A DNA stretch of 64,000 nt from Liriodendron chinense (GCA_003013855.2 ML058385.1:186001-250000); one strand, 5' to 3'. Shown: positions 35,862 to 46,581, numbered from the stretch's first letter. The notes: a model not told the origin generated them from the sequence alone. Translations and numbers: made by a program.

Positions 35862-35878
35862 CCCACGGTGGGCGCCAA
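35862..35878 (-). other. primer-binding site of element B
   Basis: The minus strand reads TTGGCGCCCACCGTGGGG next to the LTR end ATCAACA, with a two-base spacer. It is the tRNA-Arg-type site common in Tat elements. Confidence 0.85.
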
Positions 35879-35880
35879 TC

Positions 35881-36629
35881 TGTTGATGCTAAATCACATC
35901 ACCAGATGTTGGTCAGGGACCAACTTGAACCTCCGTCATTCGATTTGAAGGATAATAGGGATCTTGTAAATAAAACCAAAGGTTAGGACGACCACCGGTG
36001 GTTCCGGCTGATGGCCCTCCGATGCCTAAGTTAGTGATTATAGAATGATCGAAGAAGAATAATGCTTTCTTGCTCAATGTGTGCATACCTTAGATCATGG
36101 CATGGAAGGATACTTATAATGCGAATCCTTACCATAACTGGGTAGGATTCTCAATTTGTCGAGATCTACGTTTGCGTAGGATAGATTACGTATCATAGCT
36201 GGATACGTAATTACTTTAGAGATAAGTCGCGTGTCATGCGGATATTTCTCTTATAATCGTGGAAGTGAATCCCATGGCTTGCTGGATACGTAATAGAGTC
36301 CTGATTGCTTGGGAAGTAGTACTGGTAACGCTCGGAGAATAGCGGTCAGTCGGGCGTAGTCGATGGTAGGTCCGCTCATACGCGGTCGGCTGTGGATAAA
36401 AAAGTAGACGAGCACCACGGTCCGAATCCTCGGTAGATTCCTAAATGCCAACCGCTTGGGTCTGGTCGGATACTGAAGAGTGTCGACCGTTCGGACTAAG
36501 TAGATGACCAATTGTTGTGAGAAGTACCGAACGTTCAAGTGCTCTAGCTCGAAGATAGAGGATCCCAGTTTCCACTCGTGCGTATCTTTGACCAAGCAAA
36601 AGCGGGGTGTCCCAAATTTACCCATAACA
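35881..36629 (-). repeat. 5' LTR of element B
   Basis: Runs TGTTGATGCTAAATC to TTTACCCATAACA and is the same length as its partner. In the sense direction a TATA-like TTATAAGTATCC lies near 36119-36108. Confidence 0.95.
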
Positions 36630-36773
36630 GGAAGCATTACCTCTTTTAAAAAGAGGGTTTGGAAGCCCTAGATGTCATGGTAAGAATAGAAAGAGGGTTT
36701 TGGAATACCCCTTTTGTGTGAGAGAAGGGAAAGAGAAGGGAAATCGGATTACGTCCTGCGTGTACGCTCTTAT

Positions 36774-37231
36774 CGTACGGAGTAAACTCAGTTGGGCCCA
36801 CTGTAAATGCATGTAGTTTATCTACACCGTCCATCAGTTTTTCCAAATCATTTAAAGGGTTGAAACCAAAACTGAAGCATATCCAAAATTTATGTGGACC
36901 ATACCACAAGAAATAGTGGGTATAATGATTTCCATCGTGGAAACCTTTCTAGGGCCAGCAGTGATGTTTATTTATCGTCCAACCTTTTCACAAGATCACA
37001 TAAACATTGATGAAAGGAAAAAACAAATATCAGCTTGATCCAAAACTTTTGCGGCCCCCAAGAATTTTTCAACGGTACAAGTTCAATTCACATTATTTCC
37101 TGTAGTGTGATCCACTTAAGATTTTTATATGCTTCGTTTTTTTCTCAAGCCATAAAATTATCTGTTAAAATGGATGAATGGAGTGGATTAAATACATAAA
37201 TCACAGTAGACCCTGTAGAGTTTACTCAGTA
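36774..37231. mobile_element. fold-back MITE 1
   Basis: The left arm begins GGAGTAAACTCAGTTGGGCC. The right arm, read backwards, begins TACTGAGTAAACTCTACAGG, so the two halves are imperfect inverted copies over about 200 bp. No coding sequence. It belongs to the MITE family also seen at 37595-38060 and 43717-44018. Confidence 0.7.
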
Positions 37232-37536
37232 AGCTTAGTGGGTGTTATCCCCTACCGTGTGGCCCACATGGATGGTCTTTTGTATATCCACGCTGTCCAT
37301 CCGTTGGATGAAGGGAAAAGTTAAAGATCAGCTTGATCTAAAATTTTCGTGGGCCGTAAAATGTTTTTAATGATTATTCATCACTCTTTCTATTAGTATG
37401 GTCCACCTTAGATTTGGATCTTCTTATAAGTTTGGATCCCATCCTAAGATTAAATGAAAAAACAGATGGACGACATGGATATACAAAAAATACATCAAGG
37501 TAGGCCACACACGGTAGGGGTAACACCCACTAAGCT
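37232..37536. mobile_element. fold-back MITE 2 (305 bp)
   Basis: Terminal inverted repeat AGCTTAGTGGGTGTTA at both ends, extending with mismatches through CCCCTACCGTGTGGCC and on through most of each half. It abuts MITE 1. Confidence 0.8.
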
Positions 37537-37594
37537 GTTACCCTAGTAACAATTAATTTGCTCCGGGTATGGAGGGAAGTAGATTGCGTAGCAG

Positions 37595-38060
37595 CGTACT
37601 GAGTAAACTGTGTGGGGTCCATTGTGATTTATGTATTTCATCAACTCCATCCATCCATTTTAAAAGATAATTTTGGGACTTGAGCAAAAAAATGAATCAT
37701 ATCTAAGGCTCAAATGGACTACACCACAAGAAATAGTGTGAATTGAACATCTATCATTGAAAATTCTTGGGGGTCATATACGTTTTGGATCAAGCTGATA
37801 TTTTTGCTTTTCCCTTCATCCATGTCTTTGTGATCTTATGAACAGGTTGGATGACAAATAAGGATCACTATGGGCCTTAAAAAGGTTTCAATGGCCAAAA
37901 TCATTATTCTCTTTGTTTCCTATGGTATGGTCCACTTGAGCTTTAGATATGCTTCAATTTTTGGCTCAACGTCTAAAATGGGCTCGAAAAAAGGATGGAC
38001 GGAGTGGATAAACCACATACATTCTCGGTGGGACCACCATGATGCATTTTTTTTATCTAC
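37595..38060. mobile_element. fold-back MITE 3, inverted relative of MITE 1
   Basis: The left arm TACTGAGTAAACTGTGTGGG matches the right arm of MITE 1 read backwards. The right arm ends near 'ggtgggaccaccatgatgca'. The internal text 'ttggatcaagctgatattt' is the complement of that in MITE 1. Confidence 0.7.
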
Positions 38061-38084
38061 ACTGCTGATCCATTCTGATAGGTC

Positions 38085-39420
38085 AAAATCTTCATTTTTT
38101 TAATCAAACTTCTCAGCTAATTTTTTTTTCAAAAAACAAAATCCTAATTTCTTTGTTAAAATCGTAAAATTTTTTTAAACTTATTAATTTTATTCAAACT
38201 TTTCAATTTTTTTCAAAATGCTAATTTTTTTTAACAATGTCAATTTCTTTTAAACTCTCGATTTTTCTCAAGTATTGTTAATTTTTTTTCAAACTTCTCA
38301 ATTTTATTTTTCAAAATCATAATTTTTAATAAACTTCTCAATGTTGAGAATTCAAAATGTCAATTTTTTTCAAAATCTCATTTTTTTTTATCTAACTTCT
38401 TAAAAAAATTTTCAAAATACAAAATCCCAATTTCTTTTTAATGATCGCAATCTTTTTCAAACTTCTCATTTTTTTTAAATGTTATTTTTTTAAGAATGAC
38501 AATTTCTTTCAAAAATTTTGTTCTTTTTTAAATCTCGATTTTCTTTTCAAAATCTCAATTTTTTTAAGTCTCAATTTTTCCTAAACATTGTTAATTTTTA
38601 TTACAATTTGTTTCAAACTTATAAATTGTATTCAAACTTCTTAAATTTTTTTTCAAAATCGCAATTCTTTTTAAACTTTGTTTTCAAAACATCATTTTCT
38701 TTACAAAATCTCATTTTCTATCAAATTTATCAATTTCTTTCAAAATACAAAATCTAAATTCCTTTTTAAAAATAACAATTTTTTTCGAGATCTATTTTTT
38801 CAAACTGAAAAATTTTATTCAAATTTCTCAATTTATTTCAAAATGCCAATTTTTTTAAGAATGTCAACTTCTTTCAAAATTTTGGCTCTTTTTTAAATCC
38901 TAATTATTTTCAAAATCTCGGTTTTTTCTACATTTCAATTTTTCTAAACATTGTTAATTTTTATTGCAATTTTTTTCACAAACTTATAAATTTTATTCGA
39001 GCATCTTGATTTTTTTCAATCACAATTTTTTTTTTATATTTCTCAATTTTTGTTTTCAAAATGTTATTTTTTTTTCAAAAACTCATTTCTTTTATCAAAT
39101 TTATCAATATTTTTCAAAATACAAAATCTTGAAATTTTTTATAAATCACAATTTTCTTTTCAAAGTCTATTCTTTCAAACTTCTCAATTTATTTCAAAAT
39201 GCCTTTTTTTTTTTTTTTTTCAAGAATGGCAATTTCTTTCAAAATTTCAATTCTTTTTTAAATCCCGAATATTATTTTCAAAATCTCGATTTTTTCTAAA
39301 TCTCAATTTTTCTTAAACATTGTTAATTTTTAAAGTTCTCAAACTTTTTTCTCGAAATCCAATTTTTTTCTTTAAACTAATCAATTTTTGTTTTAAAAAA
39401 AACTAATTTATTTAAACTGA
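38085..39420. repeat. A+T-rich tandem array with 365-bp higher-order period
   Basis: Almost all TTTTTTCAAAATCTCAATTT variants. A recognisable phrase 'aagaatgNcaatttctttca' recurs at 38492, 38857 and 39222, exactly 365 bp apart. 'tcaaaatacaaaatc' recurs at matching places. An incomplete unit starts near 38233. Frames over 60 codons on the plus strand are phenylalanine/asparagine-rich shadows of the repeat. Confidence 0.85.
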
Positions 39421-39439
39421 AATTTGACTAACTAGAATA

Positions 39440-39791
39440 ATTTTGGATTTGCGACGGGCTATATTCGTCGCTAAATTCAAGAACGTCTGTCGATAATACC
39501 GAAAGTCGCGCAGAATTTTACGTACTTAAATGTACGACGAATCAAATCCGTCGTTAATTTTTTATTGCCGACGCATTTTGTTCCGTCATAAACGTTCGTC
39601 AATTAAAATTGCCAAAGCGGGACTTCGTTCTACTTAGCGACACTATTTCCATATTTACGACCGCTATAGTCCGTCATTACATTTAACGACGGATAAGATT
39701 CGTCGCTAAATGAAGCGTTTGTGTACGACGGATAAAATTTGTCGTTAAACCAAGCGCTTTTGTGTCGGTTTTTTGCTGTTTTGGCGTAGTG
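39440..39791 (-). repeat. right terminal and subterminal repeats of the CACTA element
   Basis: The minus strand starts CACTACGCCAAAACAGC and has repeated CGACGAATYTTATCCGTCG-like motifs up to about 39445. It is the mirror of the left end at 20655. Confidence 0.8.
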
Positions 39792-41164
39792 ACTTAAAAA
39801 ATTCCAGCAAATTTGAGGGAGAAAAGGGTCTTGTGAGGGAGGAGTTGCTGGAGGAGAGTCATCCCCCACCATTCATCAAGGGACCCTTGGATCTGGAGTC
39901 ATCTAGGCCATCAATCTTCATCACATGAGAGTGTCAATTCCCCTAATTTTTCCCCTTTTGTTTTTACATTTTTAGATGGGCCCCACTGATCATAGGAGTC
40001 CCCTGGATATGACCCAAACCTTGGGTGTCCAAATGGACAGCAAGTGGGCCCACTAAATGTGGGACCCAACTTTATACAGGTAATGTACAAGTGAGCTGTC
40101 CGTATCGATAGCGAGGGTTAGCTATTTTTCTTGGGGATTCTGTTTGGTTTGGAAGTGATCCAAGCCATCAAATATGTTGTACCAGCCAGCCCATAAGAAT
40201 GACCCCCTAAAATCGTAGGCCGATCAGAAACTCAGGCGGGCCCCACAGACTTGATCAGTGCAACCAGTCCACCACATTGGACTGCTACACAACTTGCTGG
40301 AATGTGTTGTTTAGGGCCACCCATCCTTCCCACTTTTCTTCTCCTTTCATTTCTTCTTTTTGCTGAAAGTTAGGGGGGCCCACTGATGTGAGACCACACA
40401 TGTGACATGCTGAACATGGTGGCCAACAAGGTGGCCCACGTCAGTGAGGCCCACCATGATGTATGTTGCATCCACTTTTTGGATGATAATCCCATTTTTA
40501 CATCTTGACACTAACTTGTAAAATGAATATAAAATCAACCGTTGAACGATTTGACCTGAAATTTTGGGGGAGATGTGGATCATACTTGGGACTAAGATTG
40601 TACCAATTTTCGAGGTCCTCTAACGGTCCAATCGCCTGAAAAATTGAATTTACTGGGCTGCTGTCCAACAACACTTAGATGGTCACGATTTTCAAACAAT
40701 AGACCACATTTTGGATTCTTTAGTGGGCCCAATATAGAAATGTAATCCATTGAACTTTTAGCCCATCGAAGTGGTTTTCCAATGGCGTATAATGTACCTT
40801 GAGAGGAGTTTGGACGATCGAGATCTTGGCCATGCACGAAAATGTGTCTAGATGCTTGTCGTGGCCACACATTGCATGGGCCATATCCGTAATTTTAATG
40901 GTCAGATCTAGTTGATAATTTTTCTGAGTTTCTTTGATTTAGTTATCTATTAGATGCACGGTCTATATGGTCACATTCTCTGATGATAGAATTTGAGAAG
41001 TACTGGACCAATGTATGCTTCGGTAAGGATAAAATCTAAAATTGTTATGTGTGGTCCAGATGGATCCAAGACCCTTTATGGCTGAAAACTTATATCCAGC
41101 CTAATTAAAATGTTTCAAAACCACCCTAATTTATGTGTCTTAGTTGGCCATCATGGGTTGCCAA
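39792..41164. other. right flank of the composite insertion, no gene
   Basis: Mixed unique-looking sequence with many short 'gggcccac' and 'gtggacc' words. I found no coding or RNA gene. Confidence 0.4.
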
Positions 41165-41534
41165 GTGGACATCCCCACCTTGATGTATTTGCTGTACATC
41201 CACACCGTCCACTAGGTGGGCCACCTTGATGTATTTTCTGTATATACACACTGTCCATATGTGGACCTCACCTTGCTGTATGAGTTGTATATCCATGCAG
41301 TCCATATGTGGACCCCACCTTGATAGATATATTGTATATCCACTTTGCCCAGCCATGGACCCACTTGACACGTGTGTACATTCACACTGTTCATTTGTGG
41401 ACCCCGCTTGACGGACGTATTCTTTATCCACGCTTATCCATCTTCGGGCCCCACGTGATGCATGCATTTATGTCCACGCCGTCCATCAGTGGACCACCTG
41501 ATTTATGTGTTTTATTCCCACGCTGATGTATGTA
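41165..41534. repeat. minisatellite, about 46-bp unit, 8 copies
   Basis: Unit starts at 41165, 41215, 41261, 41308, 41355, 41397, 41443 and 41489. The consensus is about GTGGACCCCACCTTGATGTA followed by TTTGTTGTATATCCACACTG and TCCATAT. It resembles the arms of the MITEs at 37232 and 43717. Confidence 0.85.
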
Positions 41535-43469
41535 TTTCATATACATGCACTACGAATATGATGTATGTGTTTATATCCATAATGCACGTGTTTCATAATC
41601 ACAGATGAGTGGATTTGAGGGTGGGCCATCACATTAATGGGACCCACCCCTGGCCACAAGGTAAACCGATGAGCCTACTTCAATGGAATGGATGCAATCG
41701 GTACATAACTGTTTATTGTCTTTGATTTATTCGGCCCATTGTCATGATTGTATTAAGCCCATATGTGATTGTATGTTATGACTAATCATGAAAGAAGCAT
41801 GCGCAACTGCTAAATCGGCCAAGATGAGTCCACAATGGTGACTGTTGCTCATGGGTTGTGGGATACGTATTCCAGCCCACATTTGGAATCAAGGAGCTGT
41901 AGACCGGCCCATGAACGAAAGTGCTACCTAGGGTGTGCTCATGGCCACTTAACCATGGTAGGCTTAGTATGAGTACATCATGCTATGGTACTTTCTAATC
42001 TGATACGTGCATAAATGAGTTATCTGTCATCTATGTATTAATCATGTGAGCATCCATTTCTTCATTTCTTTGAGTAACATAGAAGATGGTCCTTGATGCA
42101 ACATAGAAGATGGGCCCACGTGATGGTCCTTGATGCAACATAGAAGAGCCGAGATACGGCCAATTGTGATTGACTACTTATATCCTTCATGTGCCCCAAG
42201 ATGGCATTATGGTGAGAACTCCGAGATAGTTCAACACCTAAGCCCGCTAAGTTGGTACCAATGGGTCCTCTTATGACGTGGTTGAGTGAGAGACGAACAT
42301 GGATACAAGATGTCATGACTCTCTGACACACTGCTGAGACCAGGGAGGGAAGAGGTGTAACGAGCCTACCTATTGTTGGGACCGAGTGAAGGCATTGGAA
42401 GGAGACGGTAGCCCCACTGTCGTGGTCAGGTAGGGAAAACAAGTGCGTCCCTCATTGCCGGGCCGAGTGGTCAGATCCACTGCCGAGGTCGGATGAGATT
42501 AAGGGAAGTGATGTGTCCGAGGACTCTTCCTTGGAGATGTTTGTTTCTCACACCAAAGGAGCTTAAGGGCAGTCTTGAAGTCTGGGTGTGATAGATTCTT
42601 CTTGTGAGTTATGAGAAGAATGGGACAAGAGAAGGCATTTAGAAGTGGTTTGGAAAGTGATGAAAGGATGGGTATTGTATTCATGCATATTCAGGTCATA
42701 GTGTAACTATAATTCATATGCACCAAGTTGTGAGTCTCAATCCCGAATAAGAATGGAATTATTCGGGATAAGGAGTTATTCATTTGGAATTACCTCGCAT
42801 GTTAGGAATGAGACTATCATGAGTTGTAATCTTGAGTGCGTGGCTCCTATCAACCTGCGAATTCACGTACGATGATCTGATCATCCATCTTATTGACCAT
42901 GATCTATGATAACATTGCCTATAATTTTATGCCTTGATTATATGCCTATGATAAATTGCTCTTGATAAGATGCCTAGTTTTGCCGATCATGTTGGTTAAG
43001 GAAGGTCCTTGATAAGTCGTGCTCACCTTCTGGCACGCATTCTCATTCACTAGGCTTACAAGCTCATACTACACTTCTTTGTCTACAAGTGGATCATGAC
43101 TATACTAGGCGCAAGACTCTATACCGCTTTTTCTTTACTGCTTTCCTTTCTTAGTGATTTGGGAGTGTAATGTTTAATTTAATGATATGATGTAATATTT
43201 TGGACATATGGTAGCTACCCATCCCTGGGAAGGATCAGGTCTTCTTTTGGACAATGTGATAAATATATACGAATCAGTAATATTTAATTTCTTAATTAAA
43301 AAAAAATTATATACACATTTTTCCTTTCCCTCTGTTGCAAAATGGATTCGGAGTTTGGGAATTTAGTAAGCCCGTTCGCTGTGTCTGGAGTGTGGCGAGG
43401 TAGTTGGAGTGAACCGAATCCGGAGGTCGGGGAATGGGTAATCCCAACCATCGGATTCGAGGTGCCACA
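41535..43469. other. right flank of the composite insertion, continued
   Basis: No gene is seen. A short direct repeat 'ggtccttgatgcaacataga' occurs at 42088 and 42123. The last 200 bp toward 43469 look like the start of an LTR on the minus strand (TGTGGCACCTCGAATCC). Confidence 0.4.
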
Positions 43470-43631
43470 CAACTAGTTCCTCAATTTTCATTGTATAAGT
43501 ATTCCTTAATTCTTAAATAATAGTGACTTTGGAATTGAATCGATCCGGTAGATATCTTAGAATTTTAACATATACTTTATTTTCTGGGACGCTCTCTCTA
43601 AAACCCCATATAGAGTTCACTATATCATTTA
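43470..43631 (-). pseudogene. Sirevirus gag fragment, right of the 23.6-kb insertion
   Basis: 43471-43630 matches element C gag at 62531-62690 in 139 of 160 positions without gaps (hand count). It starts with CAACT, the same five bases where the left fragment (19828-19879) ends. It is interrupted on the right by unrelated sequence at 43632. Confidence 0.9.
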
Positions 43632-43716
43632 AAAAAAGAGCAAAAGCTATTGCCTATAGAAGGTTTTAGCTTCAAATATACACCATAGCTAAAAGTTACT
43701 ACCACAACTAGAGTTT

Positions 43717-44018
43717 GGTCCAATAAGGGGCTCTATAAGGCCCACTGCAATATGTGTATTTTATCTAAGCCATCCATCCATTTTGAACGTTATTTTAGGG
43801 CAAAAACCAAAAAAGGAGGTAGATCGAAGGCTCAAGCGGACCACACCGTAGGAAAAAGTGGATATTTAGTGCCTACCATTGAAATTTACCGTGATCCACT
43901 TTGTCCTTCGATCGCCTCATTTTTGGTATCATGCATTAGAGTTATTTTTCAAAATGAATGGACGGAGTGGATAAGTGACATACTACACGGTGGGCCCCAC
44001 GAGCCCCTGATAGGACCA
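43717..44018. mobile_element. fold-back MITE 4 (302 bp)
   Basis: The left end reads TGGTCCAATAAGGGGCTC. The right end backwards reads TGGTCCTATCAGGGGCTC. The inverted repeat continues through 'ggcccac' and 'atccatccatttt'. No clear target duplication. It is the same broad family as MITEs 1 and 3. Confidence 0.75.
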
Positions 44019-44914
44019 TCCGGATGAAGCTTCTGCCACTGAAAAAACCATGGGCCCTACTTTTTCAGAAAAGCCCTCGCGCCCGCGCCCTCCTCCCTCC
44101 CTCCCTCACGCTCGCCCTCCCCTCCCTCACGCTCTCCCTCTCCCTCACACTCCCTCGCCCCCACCCTTGCCCTCAATCTCGCTGCTACTCTCCCTGTGGA
44201 CAGAGGGTTTCTTCCCGTTAGGTGAAAACAGTGGGTTTCTTTCCCAAATCCGGCGATCCATCTTTCCGGCGAGCATCCGTCGTTGGTATCTCTCTCTCTC
44301 TCTCTCTCTCTTAAACATTGAATGTCTAAACCCTAACATGCATACAAACTGCAAAAGAATTGGGAAAATCTAAGTTGGGTTTTTCTTTTTTGGATGTTGT
44401 TAGTGGTGGTTTAGAGAAGGGGTTATCTTGAGTTCTGGTATTTTTGTTTGGGTTCTGAGGAATTTTTTTTTAGAGGAGGGTTCTAAGGAAATTGGAAATC
44501 AGTTTTGGGTTTTTTTCCTGGCTTTTCTGTGGAATTTCGTCGAGCGCAAGCCAAGCTGCATTTGTTTGTTAGAAACTAGGTAACTAGTTCAGAGATTAGC
44601 TGTTTGGGGAGGGGATTAACTTCTGTTTCTGCTAATTTTATCTAGGTTTTGAGGGAATTGAAAACCCATTTGGGGTTTTTTGTTTTCCTGGCATTTTACA
44701 GGGATTTCGATGAGCGGGTGTTGCCGTTTCGGTTTCTTACCAATTCTTGCAGAAATTGGCTGTTGCAAGAGGGTATTAGCTCTGTTTTTAGCTGATTTTA
44801 TCTTAGTTTTGAGGAAATTTGCAAACCGAGCTAAGGTTTGCTGTTTCCTAAAGAGATTAGCTTTTATTGTCTACTGATTTTTATCTGGGTTCGAGGGAAT
44901 TGAAATCCCACCAG
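44019..44914 (+). other. host-like leader region with C-rich tract and diverged repeats
   Basis: 44080-44190 is a CCCTC-rich tract, followed by a CT microsatellite at 44287-44311. From 44560 to 44900 a phrase like 'gattagctgtt..ttttatct.ggtttgagggaattgaaa' recurs three times in diverged form. Taken together it resembles a plant promoter, leader and first intron, but no start codon is supported. Confidence 0.35.
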
Positions 44915-45160
44915 GCGAATCCCTCTCTGTACTTGTTCGTCTTCATTCCATTGGTGCCAGTGTTCTTTCCTGATTCTTACAAGTGTGAAACTTTGATACA
45001 TCTCCCTGCAAGGAACCTCAAGGATTTGCATTTGTGCAATTTGTCGATCCACATATGCCTCAGAGGCTCAGTATCACTTGAATCGACAACTATTTGGCAA
45101 AAGGGAGAACTGTTTTGTTGTTGCAGAGACCAAAAAAAGGCATGTGGAAGACTGCCCTCT
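44915..45160 (+). pseudogene. SC35-like (SCL-type) SR splicing factor RRM fragment
   Basis: 45013-45048 encodes EPQGFAFVQFVD, the RNP1 motif of the single RRM of plant SCL proteins. After a frameshift, 45063-45097 encodes EAQYHLNRQLFG and then CFVVAETKKR, matching the end of that RRM. Upstream text at 44915-44960 resembles the RRM start (LLVR..IPL type) in yet another frame. At least two frameshifts make it non-functional. SCL proteins bind pre-mRNA in the nucleus and influence splice-site choice. Family assignment is by motif recall, not by search. Confidence 0.7.
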
Positions 45161-45169
45161 TTATGAGAT

Positions 45170-46203
45170 TCTGATGAGGTGCTAGCCTACTCTAAACACA
45201 TTTTATTCTCTCCTGATGTTTATTTATCTAAGTAATTTATAATTGTAACCACTGAATGATTTATGTTGTTATGATTATTATTTTTGTTTAGGGGTGCTTC
45301 AAGCTATGATGGACGGTGATCTTCCTATTATGGTAACCCCTTGTTGAATTGTTTAAATAGTTGTTGTTCTTATTGTTTTGTTGTCATTCTTGATGCTAAA
45401 TGGGTAATCATAAAGTGTGCATTTGTTGTTGATGTCAGAGTTTTTTTTTCTTAATGCATGAGTTCCGGTAAACGCAATTTACTGCAGAGACCAAAAGCAG
45501 AATGGGCCTGATCTGGGAATGCCCGAGCCTAATTTAATTTTTAATTGGACCTAAAGATTGCATGATTTGTATTTTTTTAAGAAATCATTGCCTACTAGAA
45601 ACATCAAAGTAGTTAGGGTGGCATAGGACCATCAACATCTAAGTAATTTTATAATATCAAGCATCTCTCTCGCTTTGCCTCTCTTTGAACATTTATAAAA
45701 GAAACTGACATAATTCCTTTTAGTTCATCAATCCATCTGGCATGACGCCAACAATTAATTGATGAGGAATCGTCATCTGTTTTAGTTCCCTAATTTTATC
45801 TTGAGTTGTTTTGGTTAATTAATAGCAATAAGTACTGACAATAACCCTTATCGTTATTAATTTAGCTTTTCAAGATAAAAAAAATCAAGTCTTTTTTATT
45901 GGAGGCTTTGGGTATTTCATTTTCTTTGTCAGGGGTTTAATTTGCTAATGTTATTATTAGGACATGAATGTTTGGTTGTAGTTTGACTCTCTTATGTTAT
46001 AGCCAAATATGTTGATCTGAATCTAGTGAAACTAAATGATGTGCTCTGATGATGCAGTTTTTACTCCTTAAAAATTCCAAAGAAACTCATATTCTTTTGA
46101 AAAGGCAAAAAAAATCCATGGTTTTGAGTAGTTCAATATTTGTCTGTACATATTCATGCCTTCCTTTTTTTCCCTCACATGCTACTTGAATTTTTTTTCT
46201 TAG
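45170..46203 (+). other. intron-like A+T-rich stretch
   Basis: T-rich plant-intron-like sequence. One small possible exon at 45292-45332 is bounded by TTTGTTTAG and GTAACC. It is too short to assign. Confidence 0.3.
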
Positions 46204-46291
46204 GAAAGCATCTCCTGTTCCTGAATTCGTGGTTCTCCACATTGCCAACTCACTAGAAATGTTAATGAAGGCCATTTGAAAGAAATATTCA
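46204..46291 (+). pseudogene. RNPS1/SR45-type RRM exon fragment
   Basis: An 88-bp stretch bounded by a strong acceptor (TTTTTTTTCTTAG) and a donor (GTAAGT). Its second half encodes TRNVNEGHLKEIF, the start of the RRM of plant SR45 / animal RNPS1 (family form LSRNVNEAHLKEIF). The first half encodes VPEFVVLHI in another frame, also matching the family after a one-base shift. RNPS1/SR45 couples splicing to the exon-junction complex. The next exon was not found. Confidence 0.6.
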
Positions 46292-46581
46292 GTAAGTTCT
46301 TATGACGTGGTATATTGATCTGTCATTTGTAGGTCACATCCTACAATGTATGACCAAGACTAAAAACTCAAGATCCTTGCAAAGAATGATGAAACAACTT
46401 GCAGATACTGTTTTTTCAATTTAAATATTTGCCCTTTTAAAATTCCTTATTTTGGTTTTGATATTTTCTGGTTTCATTTTCTGGTCTAATTTCATAAACA
46501 TGTTTAACATCACTGAAAAGTGAATTTTTTCAAGGCCACTTTTAGAACCTTGTAAGGTTAAGTACAATTTTGGTATTGAGC

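Larger units (their letters stand above)
25475..36629 (-). mobile_element. complete Tat-like Ty3 element B, duplication GGAAG
   Basis: Two 749-bp LTRs (25475-26223 and 35881-36629) differ by about 61 of 749 positions by hand count with no gaps, mostly transitions. GGAAG lies outside both ends (25470-25474 and 36630-36634). Minus-strand order is primer site, gag, protease, RT, RNase H, second (archaeal-type) RNase H, integrase, then a 4-kb 3' region with an antisense ORF. The second RNase H and the antisense ORF are marks of the Tat clade. Coding regions carry several stops and shifts, so the element is structurally complete but dead. Confidence 0.93.
20655..39791. mobile_element. CACTA (En/Spm-type) transposon, composite, containing Tat element B
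   Basis: The right end reads CACTACGCCAAAACAGC on the minus strand (39791 leftwards). The left end reads CACCACCAAAACCGCG on the plus strand. Both are followed by about 300 bp of subterminal motifs of the CGACGGAT..TCCGTCG type in opposite orientation, as in plant CACTA elements. Without the 11.2-kb nested element B, about 8 kb remains. I found no transposase coding. The expected 3-bp duplications do not match (ATA versus ACT), and the left terminus has CACCA in place of CACTA. Pairing of the two ends is therefore an inference. Confidence 0.55.
19880..43469 (-). mobile_element. composite insertion into Sirevirus gag, probably a long LTR carrying a CACTA nest; duplication CAACT
   Basis: CAACT flanks the interval (19875-19879 and 43470-43474). 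The flanking gag pieces join exactly at those five bases relative to element C (62530-62534). The ends are TATGCGACCCCGG and CGAGGTGCCACA. On the minus strand the right end reads TGTGGCACCTCG, a plausible LTR start, and the two ends form an imperfect inverted repeat. Outside the CACTA interval (20655-39791) about 4.45 kb remains, with no primer site or coding sequence, so a solo LTR is the simplest reading. The left end begins TA, not TG, which would need one base change. Confidence 0.5.

Noticed and set aside
25845..36637. Similar 127- and 128-codon minus frames at 25845-26228 and 36251-36637
   Set aside because: They lie in the two LTRs of element B, so similarity only reflects that the LTRs are copies.
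38518..39316. Phenylalanine/asparagine-rich plus frames up to 111 codons
   Set aside because: Translations of the A+T-rich tandem array.
41126..41526. Overlapping frames on both strands
   Set aside because: Open only because the 46-bp minisatellite lacks stops in some frames.
40290..43474. Alternative solo LTR 40295-43469 flanked by CAACT at 40290 and 43470
   Set aside because: The left CAACT is not preceded by gag sequence, whereas 19842-19879 is. A seven-base match in 3 kb is expected by chance fairly often.
44024..44373. Proline/leucine-rich frame of 107 codons
   Set aside because: It covers the CCCTC tract and CT microsatellite, with no family resemblance.
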